64,000 nt of DNA from Caenorhabditis elegans (lineage: Eukaryota; Nematoda; Chromadorea; Rhabditida; Rhabditidae): the NCBI RefSeq assembly GCF_000002985.6, contig NC_003279.8, positions 3,038,001 through 3,102,000 of the forward strand, written 5' to 3'. Shown here piece after piece: positions 34,239-46,837 of this stretch (the stretch's first letter is position 1; each line of letters opens with the position of its first letter). Position numbers and translations under genes: made by a program. The notes under the pieces are model-generated. The model worked only from the letters and a program-made list of their open reading frames with translations, was not told the origin of the DNA and ran no database searches.

Positions 34239-37200
34239 TTAGTAGATTTCACCGCCCGTCGATTCAGATGTCTGGAAAATTGAAAATTTGTTAAATGCGA
34301 GAACAATTGGAAATTGATTTTTTTTTTGATTTCTCGGATAAATTCGACTTTCTTGAAAAATTAGTTTCTTTTAGAAATTTTTTTTTTGGAAAAATTGGAA
34401 ACATTAATTTTTTTTGTAGAAAATTGTGGTTTTTCTAATTTGAAAATTGGAAAATTTTTGTTTTGGAAAAAATATTTTTTCGGTTTTCGAAAAATTTGTT
34501 TTTTTTGTTGGAAAAAATTTGTTTTTCAAAAAGTTTTTTGGTTTTTTTGAAAATAATTTTTTTTTAAAAAGTTTTTTGGAAAAAATGTGATTTTTTTACA
34601 AAAAATGTTTGCTATTTTTAAAATAAATTGGTTTTTTTTCGGTTTCCGGAAAATTCAACATTTTTTTGTTTAAAAAATTCGATTTCTAAAAAGTTTTTTT
34701 GTAAAGAACCCAATTTTTAAAAAGGTTTTTTGAAAAAAGTTGATTTTGAAGCATTTTGGAACTTTTAAAGTTTTTTTTTTGATTTTTCGAGGAAATTAGT
34801 TTTTTTTTAATAAAATTTTTTTTTTGGAAGAAAAAAATATTTTTTTGGTTTTTTAGAAATTATACCTGAAGTGACGGATTGCTGCCCTGCTTGCGCTGTA
34901 AAATCCTTTGCAACGAGGACGAGTTGGTCATCGCAGCGACACGGGCGAGCACATCATTTGCTCTTCCAGACTCTGAAAAATAGAAAAAATTAATTTCAAT
35001 AGGGATTTTATGCATATTAATATATCAACAACAAATGGTAGCTGGGTTGGTTGGTTGGTGAAAATCAAATCAAAACTGAAAAATACGACAAATCATTAAT
35101 ATTAGGTCTCCAAATAAGTTCCGGGTCGAAAATCATAATTTTGTTCGCTGCGAATCGATTTTTATGAAACTGTGGGAATTTATGTTATCAACCACGATCT
35201 TTCATTTGACAATAGCCACAAAAGTTTTTGACCACCCCAAGTGCACTAACTCGGAGCCAATTTTTTCAGGCATTTTTCTGATATCGCTTCTTTTCAGCTT
35301 TGAATTGAGGGTTGTGTGCGGATTTTGCTTTGTTAAGAATACATTATTAGAAAACGACAAAAGTTTGGAAAAAAATCCGTCCAAAAAAATTTTTTTGGTT
35401 GGTCGTCAAAAAATCTTCGAAAAAATTTTTTGTCGAAAATTCTTGATTTTTCCTACAAAAATGATGTAACCAAGTGTAAACTATTTTTACACATACAAAA
35501 CATATCAGTTTAGTTCGAAACACTAAAATGGTGATAGAAAAAATAATTTTTTCGGATAATTTTTGAGTTTTTTGAATATTTCTTGAGATTCAAATTTCCA
35601 ACTCAACTGACTTTTATGTGTAAAAATAGTTTACACTTGGTTACATCATTTTTGTAGGAAAAATCAAGAATTTTCGACAAAAAATTTTTTGAAGATTTTT
35701 TGATGATCAACCAAAAAAATTTTTTTTGGATGGATTTTTTTCCAAACTTTTGTCGTTTTCTAATAATGTATTCTTAACAAAGCAAAATCCGCACACAACC
35801 CTCAATTCAAAGCTGAAAAGAAGCGATATCAGAAAAATGCCTGAAAAAATTGGCTCCGAGTTAGTGCACTTGGGGTGTTCAAAAACTTTTGTGACTATTG
35901 TCAAATGAAAGATCATGGTTGATAACATAAATTCCCACAGTTTCATAAAAATCGATTTGCAGCGAACAAAGTTATGATTTTTGACCCGGAACTTATTTGG
36001 AGACCTAATATATACACAACGGGTTTTTAGTGAAATTGTTGAAAATTTAGTAGCGAACCAAGTTTTTTTGTATTGAGGTGTAGCGTCAACTGGGAAACAT
36101 GATATTTGAAAAAAAAAAACTTTTAAAAAATTGGCTGGATTCATTTCAAATAAGCCAGAAAAACTAGACACTATTGTTTTCGAAAACTTTTCGTACTTCA
36201 AAGAATGACTAACGGTTACGATCGAAATTTCTCCATAGACCCTACTTATGGAGGCACCACGATTTCAAGATCTACGTTTTCCGGATCTGGCACCGTGCCA
36301 ACTCTTAAAACGCTATTTTTCTCGGAGAAAAACGTGACAACGATGCTCCGTTGTTACGCGTCGCGTGTTGTTCAGCGTTTCTTCTAGAAGAAAATTTCGA
36401 AAAAACAACGTGCGTCGAATGAATAAAAAAGCGTTTTGTGCGTTGGCACGGTGCCAGATTCGGAAAACGTAAATCCGGAATTTCACCAGGTCTTGAAAAC
36501 GCGGTGCCTCTAATTATGCTCCTGAAACCGAATATCGATGTGAAAAAATTTTAAAAAATTTCCCTGATTTTATATTAATTTTTTTTAATCCGAAAATCCA
36601 TTCAAACGACAAATTTTGCCGCCAGAGAGACGCCACGCCCATGATAACCGTGCCGCAGGTGTGGATTTACGAGAGATTAATACTTTTCAACCATATATAT
36701 TTAGTTTTCACACTGATTTTTTTCGTTTTTTTCTCGTATTTTCGTTGTTTTACACTGAAATTTCTTATGATTCCAATATTATTTTATGATTTTTTAATAA
36801 TGAAAAAAAAAACAAAAATGCATGAAATATTCCATTTTCAGCAGAATTTCGACGCGAGTCAACATTCCATGAAATTTTATTTGTTTTCATTGATAAAAAT
36901 ATTTAAATTAATGGAAATCGCAAGAATTTCAATGTTACACAACGAAAAAAGTAGAATCGGAAGGAATTCCACAAAATTCCACGACGACGACGAAAACTGA
37001 GGTGTGTAGAAGAAGCAGAAGAAGAAGAAGAAGAAGCCGCGAACACAAAGCACCGAGACAAAAGCTATTAAAGCCACACACACACCACACAAATAGAGAA
37101 ACATCATGCCATCAGGATCAGAGGGACGAGCTCACCATTCGATGCCTTTTCGGCAGTCTCTTCAGTGGATGCAGATGGCTGCTGAGCAGGTGAAGAAGAA

Positions 37201-40200
37201 GAAGAAGATGGCTCAGGGGAAGATGGCAGCAAAGGCAGTGATGCAGAAGTGACTGCTGGTGTTGAATCTACAGGGGGGCACCGATCGTTTTTTTTTCTTT
37301 TTATTTTAATTTTGATAGATAGATTTGAAAGGGGAGCGAGCTTTAACTGATTTAAAAGTGAAGTGTGGTGTATGTAGGGAATTTAAGCTCTAACTAACAG
37401 AGAACAGAGTCACTGTAAAAAGATTTATAGAAATGACCAAACTTTTATCAATTATTTTTCAATTTTGCAACAAAAAAGATTAGAAAGGGCCGAATGACCT
37501 AGTTTTGGCATTTTCATTTTGCGCTTAAACTAATTGGATTTTTTCATTTTTTCGGTTTAAAAAACTTGAAATCTAACAAGGGAAGTGTCTACTTTAACTC
37601 CCGGAGCCTATAATTTCTGTGGAGCTTTGCACATTTTTTTTCAGGCAAAAATTCGGAATTTTAGGAATTGTTTTAATTAAAAAAAAAAAAACTGAAAAAA
37701 AGTCCAGTGGACAAATTTTCCGTCGAAAAACAGAAAAAAAACAGAGCTTCGGTGAATTTCTTACGATTTTTTTAAAGTTGAAAACTGTCAGAAAAATTCT
37801 GTTTCAAATCAAAATTAAAAGAAAAACGAATTTTTTTGTTGCAAAAATAGGAAAAAAATTGCTCGAAATGTGCGGTTTTCTAGATTTTTTTCAGGGAAAC
37901 ATTCGCAATTTTTGGAATTTTTTAATTTAAAAAATCTAAAAATTGTGCAGTCTTGAATTTCTTTCGTGGAAAACGCCAAAAATTCCAAAATTAGGTGTGG
38001 GAATTCAATGTTTTTTGCAAAACTGAAAAAAAAACCATCTTATCTTGATTTTCGAATGAAAAAAAAGGATTTTATCGAAAAAGAAAATTTCTACATTTTT
38101 TTCAATGCGCGGAAATTCAAAAATAATTCTGAACTATTTAGCTAATTTTTTTGCTGCAAAATTGAAAAAAAAAATGTATATTAAAAATTAGGTATTTCGA
38201 TTTTCTCTCCAAAAACATCGAAAAATCGAAAAAAATTCAAAAAACGACACTCTTCGTTGGTCCTTTATAATTTTTTTTAGTTGCAAAATTGAAAAAAAAA
38301 AAATATTAAAAATTAGAAGAATTCTATAAATCTTTTTACAGTGGTATATAATCACTGTTTTCTGTAATTCAGAGAAAATCCTAAAAATCCAAACACGCTA
38401 ATACTTCACATTTAATTCTAAAATTCTGTAATTCTGTAATAATGTGCTCAAACTGATCCAAAGGAAATCGACAAAGGGGTTAAACGCGCATTCCCAAAAA
38501 AAAAAAAAGAGAAAATCTTTTTGAACACACTCTTCTTCTTCTTTTCAAAAAAAAACCACCTACCCTTAATATCATCAGCCGTCGGTGGCAACGTGTTCGT
38601 CATCGGCGACGCCATTCCTCTCGACTTTGCAAGAATCGCGGCGAGCCGGGATTTGCGTTCCTCGCTCTCCCGAATCTCCTTCTCCTTTCTCGCAATATCT
38701 TCAGCTGATCGAACAATCGGAAGAACTCGGGGAGCTGTGATCTTCTCTGCAGCAGCTTCTTCTTCAATTGCACCTCTCGGAGTAACTTCATCAGTTGTTG
38801 ATGATGTCTCTGATGATGTTGGAGACGCTTTTCCACTGTCAGTATCCTCGTCGAATTGGACAAGTCTCTGCTGCTGCTGCTGTTGCTGCGGTGGTGGCTG
38901 ATTTTGATTGATAAAGTCGTTTCCGAAGACACCGATCAGATCGTTGACACCACTTCCTTCTCCTGCTCCGACTGGGGCAATAACAGCGTTTTGTTCTTCC
39001 ACAAGGGGGTAATGCTGAAAATAAGGTAGTTTTAATTTAGTAGTCGCTGATTTTTGACCAACATTTTTTGAAATTCATTGAAAAATGAAAAAAATCGACT
39101 TTCTTCAAAAAACCAACAAAAAATTGGAATTTTTTTCCCTCATCCCGACTGAATATTTTCATTTTTTGAAAAACAATTTTTTTTGTTTTAAGTCCAAAAA
39201 AATATTACGGGAACGCGAAATTTTGAGAATGCGTATTACACAACATATTTGACGCGCAAAATATCCCGTAGCGAAAACTACAGTATTTTCATTAAATGAC
39301 TACTGTAGCACTTGTGTCGATTTACGGGATCTTGATTTTTGAAATGGTTTATAATTTCTTTTCGAATATTTACAACGATATTCCATTGTCCTTCGTTTCT
39401 TCGTATTATATTGTAATTTTTAATATTTTATCGATTAAAAATGATTTCCGTAAATCGACACAAGCACAAGCACTAGTAGCCATTTAAAGAATTACTGCAG
39501 TTTACGCTACGAGATATTTTGCGCGTCAAATATGTTTTGCAATACGCATTCTCAGAATTTAGTGTTTCTGTAATGTTTATTTGTATTTTTTTGGACTAAA
39601 AACAAAAAAATTGTTTTTCAAAAAATGTTAATATTCAGCCAAAAAAAAGAGAAAAATCCGAATTTTTGTTGATTTTTGAAAAATTCAATTTTTTTTCATT
39701 TTTCGGTGGATTTTTTGCTGTCAGGTTAGTTTTCCGATTTTTCCAGAATTTACACATAAAAAACTGGAAAAATTTCTAATTTCGGCCATTTTCAGCATGT
39801 TATTTTTTTGGCTTTGTAAAAAGTAATATTCTTAATTGATATAACTTTCTGAAAAAATCGTTAAATTATGCAGAAATGCTCGAAAATCACTGAAATCTTG
39901 CTGAAAATGCTCCAAAATTGAGTAATCATGTTGAAAATACTCAAAAATCGTAAAAAATAAAGCAGAAATGCTCGAAAATCACTAATCTCCTGCTGAAAAT
40001 GCTAAAAAAAACCCGAAAATCATGTTGAAAATGCTCGAAATGCTTAAAATCATGATTAAAATGCTGAAGACTTGAAAAAATCATGATGAGAATGCTCAAA
40101 AATAGTCAAATTATGAAGAAATGCTAATCACTAAACTCCTGTTGAAAATATTCAAAATTGTAAAATAATGCTCAATATAATACTCAAAAATTATTATACA

Positions 40201-43200
40201 ATTTGGCTGAAAATGCTCAAATTTTCCTTTTTCTCTCGTCAAATTTTAACTAAATTTTCATTTTTCTGGAAATTTTCAACATTTTTCTATCCGAGTTTTC
40301 CTATTTTTGCAACCTACCAACTCAAGTATCTCCGGCTTCGACGGCAAAATCTCTTGTGACTGATCAATTCCAATGCTAATGAGCTCATCAGCTAGGGAAG
40401 TGTTCGTAGATGATTCAAGATGTGATTCTGAAGTATCTTCATGGAACATTTCTTCATTTCTTTGGATTTCTTCGTCTTTTGGCTCATTTGGCTCCGGGAT
40501 GGGCTCTGTTGCTGGTTCTGAAGGCTCTTGAATCTCTGGAGCTTCTGGAGCTACAGTAACCTCATTATGATGCTCTTCAATTACAGTAGGAGTAGCTTCT
40601 GGAGCAATTTGTTGCTCTTCTGCAACAACAGCTTCTGGAGCTACAGTAATCTCTTCCTGCTCAACTACAGCTTCTGGAGCTTCTTCGACAACTGCCTCTC
40701 GAGCTGGAGCTGCTGGTTCCTCGACAGTGAGCACCTCTTCCTGAACCGCTGGAACTTCTGGAATCGCTTCAACTGGAGCCACCACTACCACCGGAGCAGT
40801 TGGCTCCTGAGCAGCCACTGGGCTCGCGGACTTTCTTGCAGCTTCTGGCTTTCCAAACGGAAGTTTTCGTGGCATTGGTGGCTTTCGTTGATCCATTGAA
40901 CGACGATTATTCGAGCTTGATGGTGTTGCGGCTGGAAAAAATTACTTTTTTCCGGAAATTTTAAAACTTTTAGTATTCCATAGTTTTTTTTAAACGAAAA
41001 TATTTAATATTTCGAGGGTTTTTGAGATAATTTGAGCTCAAGAGACCGAATTTCATAACGAGACCAGGGGTGTGCGGCAAATCTCAAAATTTGCCAAGCT
41101 CGGCAAATTCGGCAAATTTGCCGTGCCTAATAAACTCGGAAAAATTTGATATTTTTAATGTTTTTTGGAGCACCAAAACTACTGAATTCTTAACACACAT
41201 CTGGTTTCTGAATAAGTTCCGTGTAGTATGTCTGTTTAAGCATCAAAATAGCTCAATTTTGTGTCATTTTACTACATTTTTGGCTAAAAAATCAATAGTT
41301 TTAGTCAAAATTGTACTGTCAAATTTTTGACGTGTGCGGCAAATTTCGAAATTTGCCGAGCTCGGCAAATTCGGCAAATCTACTTTTTTGAACTTTGCCG
41401 TGCTCGGCAAATTCGGCAAATTTGCCGAGCTCGGCAAACGGCAAATTCGGCAAATTTGCCGCACACCCCTGAACGAGACTTTTCAAAAAAATTTCAAAAT
41501 TTTTTTTATTTGTTTTCTCCAAGAAATCTTTTTTTTCCATAAAAGTGCTCATAACGATATTTAAATTTAAATCAATTTAAAAATAGTTTTTCTATGAAAA
41601 ATTGAATTTGAAATTTTTTAATTCAAAATTTTTGAACTACCACACAATTCACATTATTACTTGCTTTTTTCAATTTTCTTCTATGAAAAATTCAGAAAAT
41701 TTGAAGTTCGAGGGATTTCAATTAGTTTTCCAAGTCAGACACAACTAAATTTCGTGAAAAAAATACAAATTTCAACGAGTTTGAATATTACGGGAACACA
41801 AAATTCTAAAAATGCGTACTGCACAACATATTTGACGCGCAAAATATCTCGTAGCGAAAACTACAGTAATCCTTTAAATGACTACTGTAGCGCCTGTGTC
41901 GATTTACGAGAATCATTTTTAATCGATAAAATATTAGAAGAAAACACAAAAATGGCAAAAAAACACGAAAAATTGAATTCTTTCGAAAATCGAGTCCCCG
42001 TAAATCGACACAGTAGTCATTAAATTATTGACTACTGTGTCGATTTACGGCGACTCGATTTTCGAAACAATTCAATTTTCTTTTCATTTTTTGTATTATC
42101 TTGTCATTTTTGTGCTTTTTCTAATATTTTACCGATTAAAACTGATTCTCGTAAATCGACACAAGCTCTACAGTAGTCATTTAAAGAATCACTGTAGTTT
42201 TTGACACGAGATATTTTGCGCGTCAAATATGTTGTGCAGTCCGCATTCTCAGGATATTATGTTCCCGTAACATAAATATAACATAAGTGTGAGCACTTTT
42301 ATGCAAAAAAACGATTTTTCGAAGATTTTTTAACGAAATTTGGGAAATTTTGAAAAATTTCAAGACTTGTTACAAAATTCGGTCTTTTTGGGCCATTTTT
42401 AATCCAAAAAAAGCGAAAAAAAATGCAATATTTCTTCAAAAATATCGGCAAGAACGAACTATTTGGCCGGGCAGCCGATGTAGATGCTCCACGAGCTGGT
42501 TGTTTCATCGTGAGCCTGGAAGAAGTAGCCGGACGGCTTGTTGGTGTGTACACAGACTGGGTCATCATTGATCCAACCTTCTTCGTTGTTACCGCCGCAG
42601 GTTTCGATATCGACTTCGCTTGTCGTGTTGATGGTGCCGAAGAAGTGACATACATCGATGTAGTCATTGACGCCATCGCTGGAGCCGGACGATGAGAAGC
42701 CGGTGGAGCTCGCTGTGGAGTCATTGAGAGTCGCCCCATTTTTGTTGTGTTGCTCTGAAAATTGAATATATTGAGAAGGGGAAGTATTGTGAATGGGGAT
42801 TTCAGTTTAAAATATCCAAAAATAGTCCAAAATTCGAAAAAACCACAAAAAAAACGAGAAAAATTCAAAAATTGGAGGGACTTCAAGCAAGAAAATTTGT
42901 TAACATTCAAAAATCTAACTTCAAAGGTGGTGTAGTCGAGTTTTTTTTATTGCTTTATTAGACTCGAAATTGTCTAAAACACCGAATTTCATAATGAAAC
43001 TTCTTGAAAACTTCTCAAAAAAAAGTTATGACGGCTCAAAAAATGGCCTAAAATTAGTTAAAATTTGAAATTTGACAGACTTGTCAAGCGGCTGGAAACT
43101 ATTTTTTTTTGGTACTTTTGTATTACATGCCCTCATTTTAATAGTAATTTCTCAAGTTATGCGAAATAAAAACGTGAACCACACTTTTGCATTTTTAGGC

Positions 43201-46200
43201 TTAGGAAATAGCATTTTCTAAGCCTAAAAAGAGAAAATGTATATCACGTTTAATTTAAATGAAGAAATTAATGAACATTAAATTTAATTCAAATATGAGG
43301 GCATGTGATACACAAGTACCATTTTTTTTTGAAATTACCGTCAAATTTTGAGTATAAAATGTAATTATTTTGCATTTTTAACTTCATTTAGGTATTTTAA
43401 AGTCGATAAACGGCGAGATTAGGTAAAAAACATTAAAAAATCTCGCCGTCCATCGACTTTAAAATACCTAAATCGAATTGAAAACTCAAAATAATTGCAA
43501 TGAATACTCAAAATTAGACGGTAATTTCAAAAAAGTTAGTTTCCAGCCGCTTGAAAAGTCGGTCAAATTTCAAATTTTAACTAATTTTAGGCCATTTTTT
43601 TAGCCGCCATAACTTTTTTTTTGAGAAGATTTCAAGAAGTTTCATTATGAAATTCGGTGTTTTCAGACAATTTTGAGTCTAGCAAAGCAAAAAAAAAACT
43701 TGACAACACCACCTTTAAAGTTAGATTTTTGAATTTTTACAAAATTTTCCAATTTTAATTCCCTCCAATTTTTGAACTTTTCTCGATTTTTTCGTGGTTT
43801 TACCAAATTTTAAACTATTTTTTGGATATTTTAAAGCAAAATCTCCATTTAGTAACTGAGAGTTATAAGGATAGAATGGTTATTTTGTGTGTTGTAGTTG
43901 TATTGGAAAACTCGTCACGGGTATTCAAAAATTCAAAACAAAATGGACAAAAAACCATCATAGATACCTCGACGTAGCGGAGATTCAAGCAAGATTCCTG
44001 AATATAGACAATTTTTATTTTTATTTTTAAACCAACAAATTATCAAGGGTGTCGGTTTTTCGATTTTTTAAATAAAATCGCCAAATTTTTTGATTTTTTG
44101 AATTGTTTTTTTTTGGATTTTACTAAAATTAGTTAAAAAATTTTTTTTTCTTTTGATTTTTTTTTTTTTTTTTAATTAAAAATTTTTATTTTTTTATTTT
44201 AATTTTATTTTTAGAAGACATAGGTTTTTTTCACACCAATATGAACAAAATTAGATAAAAAATCCATTTTTTTTGTTTATTTTTCTGATCAATTTTTTTT
44301 TTCGATTTTACGATGTTCCAGAAATTTGAAAAATTGGAAAATTTTCATTTTTCGATTTTCTTTTTGAAAAAAAAAATCGAAAAATAGGAAAATGACACCT
44401 AGCAACAGGAATGTTGCAAAAAACAGAAAAAATCGAATTTCTCCAAAAAAAGCTATTTAAAATTTTTTTTAATTCTCGATTTTTACATAGCATTTTTTGA
44501 AACACATAGAATTTTTGAAGAACAATTTTTTGTTTTTTTTTTGGTCCGAAAAAACCAAAAAAACGACACACTTGGCCAGAAATATAAATATATTTTCAAT
44601 TTTTTCTGTGGACGTCATTTTTGGTATTTTTGTGTTTTTCGGCAAATTTGAAACATAGCTGAAACATAGAATTCTTCAGGAATTTTTTTTTGGAAAAAAA
44701 ATTCTGAAATTGGCCTAAAATTGATAATTTAATATTAAAAAAAACGTTCAAAAAAATTAATAAAAATTTAGAAGCCTTTTATAAATCTTTTACAGTTATA
44801 TTAGGTTTTTTTTTGATTATTTTGTTTTCTGCCATTAAAAAAAAAATGAACCAAAATTTTTATTTTTTTTTGTCTCCGTCCGAAATATAAAAAGCTCGAA
44901 ATTTTTTCACTGAAATAAAAAAAAATATTTAAAAAAAACTCACAGTAGTAGAAGTGGGACTAGTCGTCTGACTAGGCCCTTGATCCAATGGCCGAAGCTT
45001 CTTATCATACTGCTGCTCACTTTTCGGCAAATTATCGAGATAAGCCAACGTACGTGGTGTTGACGATCCGAATGCAAAAGATTTCGGCGATTTTGTGATG
45101 GCAGCGATTCGAGATGAAACTTCATGCTGTTTGGCCAACGTGACCTTTTTTCGTTCTTCATCCTCATTTAACTGCTGCATTCGCTTTTGAAGAGCAATTT
45201 GTTCACGTTTCAATACTGATTGAACTCTGAAACTGACTATGCGTTGGGCGATTTTCTACAATTTTTGGAGCAGGTGCTCCGCATCTGGCCTAGTGCGCCT
45301 AGAACTTGGAGCAGGTGCCAAAGAATTTGGAGCACTGGCTCCAACTAGAACAGAACGCAGCTGCTGCGGGAAAATTAGAAAATTGGAGAATTTGACACAG
45401 AAAATCAAAATTTTCAAGAAAATTATATAATATGGGAATTTCGAAACGAGGGTGCCGATTTTTCGATTCCTGAAAAATTAAAAATCCAAAATTTTTAAAT
45501 TTTCAATTTTTTTAAACGAAAAATTTTCGGTTTTTCTATTTTCGATTTCTGAAAAATTGAAAAAAAAAATTTCGAAAAAAAACAGCATAAAGTTTTGGCT
45601 ATTTCTCTTTAATTTCTAGATACATTTTATGTTTTCGTTTTTTTTTCATTAACATTATAAACGAAATTTGGTAAAAATGGACATTCTTCTTCAATTTTTC
45701 GATTTTCCTATTAGACATTTTGAAGCTCAAACTTTTTTTTTTTTTTTAATTTTTGATTAAATTTTTTTTAGAAATTTCCAAACTTTTCTAAACAAAAAAT
45801 AATTAAGAAAACACACAAAAAATGGAGCTGGCTCGCAACTAGAACTAGAAAAATTATGAAGAAAAATAGACTAATTCGGGCGGGGGATTTTCAGAAATTT
45901 TAAAGAAAAACCCTACATTTTTCTTATTTAGCTTATTAATTACGATAGTGACAAACCTTTCCCGATGCTCAACAGTATGTTTTCTTTTTTCTTCAGCCTC
46001 TTTACGAAGAGCCGCATGTCGTTCCTTCACTTTTCTCTCGGCATACTCCTTACGTTTACGAACCTGAAAAAATATTGAAATTTTTGAAAATATAATTTTC
46101 TGAACAAAAAAAAAATCTAAATTTGCGAAAAAGATTGAATTCTATTTTTGTATGGTTGAATAGCAAAAACCTCAAAAATTCAATTTCCAGTAACGTTTAA

Positions 46201-46837
46201 TTTAAAAAATCTCATAAGTAAATAATTAAAAACGGATTTTATATTGAAACATTTTTTTCGATTTTTTTCTGGAAATTTCCCAAATAAAAAAATAATTTTA
46301 AGTCGAAGTTTCTTCAATTTTTGCATTTTTTTGAATATTAAACTTCAAAATGTTTAACATTTTTTGCAAAAAATCAAGTTTAATCCGATTTCAAAATTTT
46401 TTTCCAGATTTTTTTGATTTTTGAATTTTAGCGCGAAATTCAAACTTATATTTAAAAAAAAATAAATTAGTGCTAAATTTTACTCAAAAACGTATAAAAA
46501 CGTATTTAATATCAGATAAAATCTGTTTTTCAATCAAAAAAAAAAAGTCGAAAACCGAAAAAAGTTTTGGAAAAATTCCAATTTTTTGACGATTTCATTA
46601 TGAAATAGATTTTTTTCAAACTTTGGTGCTAAATTTAAATCCAAAAGTTTTCAAAAATTGTTTTGTCAATTTTTCTTCAATTCTCTTTTATTGGAGTTTT
46701 TTTTTCATAATTATTCCAAATTAAAAAAAATTTTTTTTTTTTCAATTTTCGGAAAACTCTGTTTTTAATCATTTTTTTGGAAATAGTTATAAAATATAAA
46801 AATTTTAAGCAAAAAATCTCACCTCATCCGAATCCAT
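34239..46837 (-). CDS. MAP7/ensconsin-like microtubule-associated protein
   Basis: Nine exons: 46823-46837, 45957-46063, 44944-45226, 42460-42754, 40318-40931, 38564-39014, 37136-37267, 34866-34972 and 34239-34271. All are in frame, giving 678 aa. The N-terminus is a highly charged helix (KRKEYAERKVKERHAALRKE, continuing EAEEKRKHTVEHRER), a predicted coiled coil resembling the microtubule-binding region of MAP7. FAFGSSTPRTLAYL follows at about residue 90. A basic Ser/Thr/Pro-rich segment comes next, then a low-complexity Ala/Pro/Glu/Val exon. A second charged helix (IARKEKEIRESEERKSRL, then AAILAKSR) lies near residue 560 and resembles the C-terminal MAP7 domain. There is a Q7 run. Kinesin-1 recruitment is known for MAP7 homologues but is only inferred here. 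The acceptor TTTTTTGCAG at 46875 suggests an SL site; the frame stays open upstream of the Met, so a longer N-terminus is possible. I do not know the gene name. Confidence 0.8.
35100..36010. repeat. Near-perfect 0.9-kb palindrome in a MAP7-like intron
   Basis: Arms of roughly 400 bp (35100-35497 and 35613-36010) differ at only scattered positions. The outer ends are TATTAGGTCTCC and GGAGACCTAATA; the loop is about 115 bp. The ORF beginning MKLWEFMLST appears once in each arm, on opposite strands, and is not recognisable as a known protein. It would be transcribed as part of the MAP7-like pre-mRNA. Confidence 0.95.
36251..36510. mobile_element. Foldback element with GAGGCACC ends nested in another repeat
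   Basis: The ends GAGGCACCACG and CGCGGTGCCTC are inverted, as are the inner acgttttccggatctggcac and gtgccagattcggaaaacgt. Flanks are tacttatg and taattatg (one mismatch), consistent with an 8-bp duplication. It interrupts the host motif ccctatttatgctcctg, seen uninterrupted at 33574-33590 and, with one T changed to C, as ccctacttatg on its left side here. Confidence 0.75.
39205..39575. repeat. TTTAAA palindromic element, full copy in a MAP7-like intron
   Basis: The left end tattacgggaacgcgaaatt and the right end gaatttagtgtttctgtaat flank the usual arms. The central loop is expanded (39330-39445). Confidence 0.85.
41065..41471. mobile_element. hAT-like MITE (407 bp) with 8-bp target duplication
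   Basis: Begins CAGGGGTGTGCGGCAAAT and ends with its exact inverse, ATTTGCCGCACACCCCTG. It is flanked by perfect AACGAGAC repeats at 41057-41064 and 41472-41479. Both ends carry (A)GCTCGGCAAATTCGGCAAA repeats; the middle (41110-41330) is unrelated AT-rich sequence with no transposase. It lies in the MAP7-like intron between exons 42460-42754 and 40318-40931. Confidence 0.93.
41785..42270. repeat. TTTAAA palindromic element, enlarged copy
   Basis: Full outer arms (tattacgggaacacaaaatt and tattatgttcccgtaa). The central part contains an extra inverted segment, so the gtcgatttacgg core occurs more than once (41893, 42045 and inverted copies). Confidence 0.85.
42925..43735. repeat. Foldback with GACTTGTCAAGCGGCTGG arms, interrupted
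   Basis: Arms match the 13380 and 21990 copies and end in ggtggtgtagtcgagttttt and cttgacaacaccacctttaa. The left arm is split by the element at 43111-43320. It lies in the MAP7-like intron between exons 44944-45226 and 42460-42754. Confidence 0.85.
43111..43320. mobile_element. Small inverted-repeat element (210 bp) nested in the foldback
   Basis: Begins GGTACTTTTGTATTACATGC and ends with the near-inverse gcatgtgatacacaagtacc. Both sides carry attttttttt, so a 9-10 bp duplication is likely but the run makes it hard to place. Uninterrupted copies elsewhere read gctggaaactaacttttttg at this point. Confidence 0.75.

Noticed and set aside
35164..36201. ORFs beginning MKLWEFML and MKYEKFSK as a gene
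   Set aside because: The coding-looking stretch lies in the two arms of a palindrome on opposite strands, has no recognisable domain and no splice context. Kept only as part of the repeat.
36641..37000. 119-aa ORF starting MITVPQVW
   Set aside because: Begins inside the TATTTATGCTCCTG foldback and runs through AT-rich intron; no family similarity seen.
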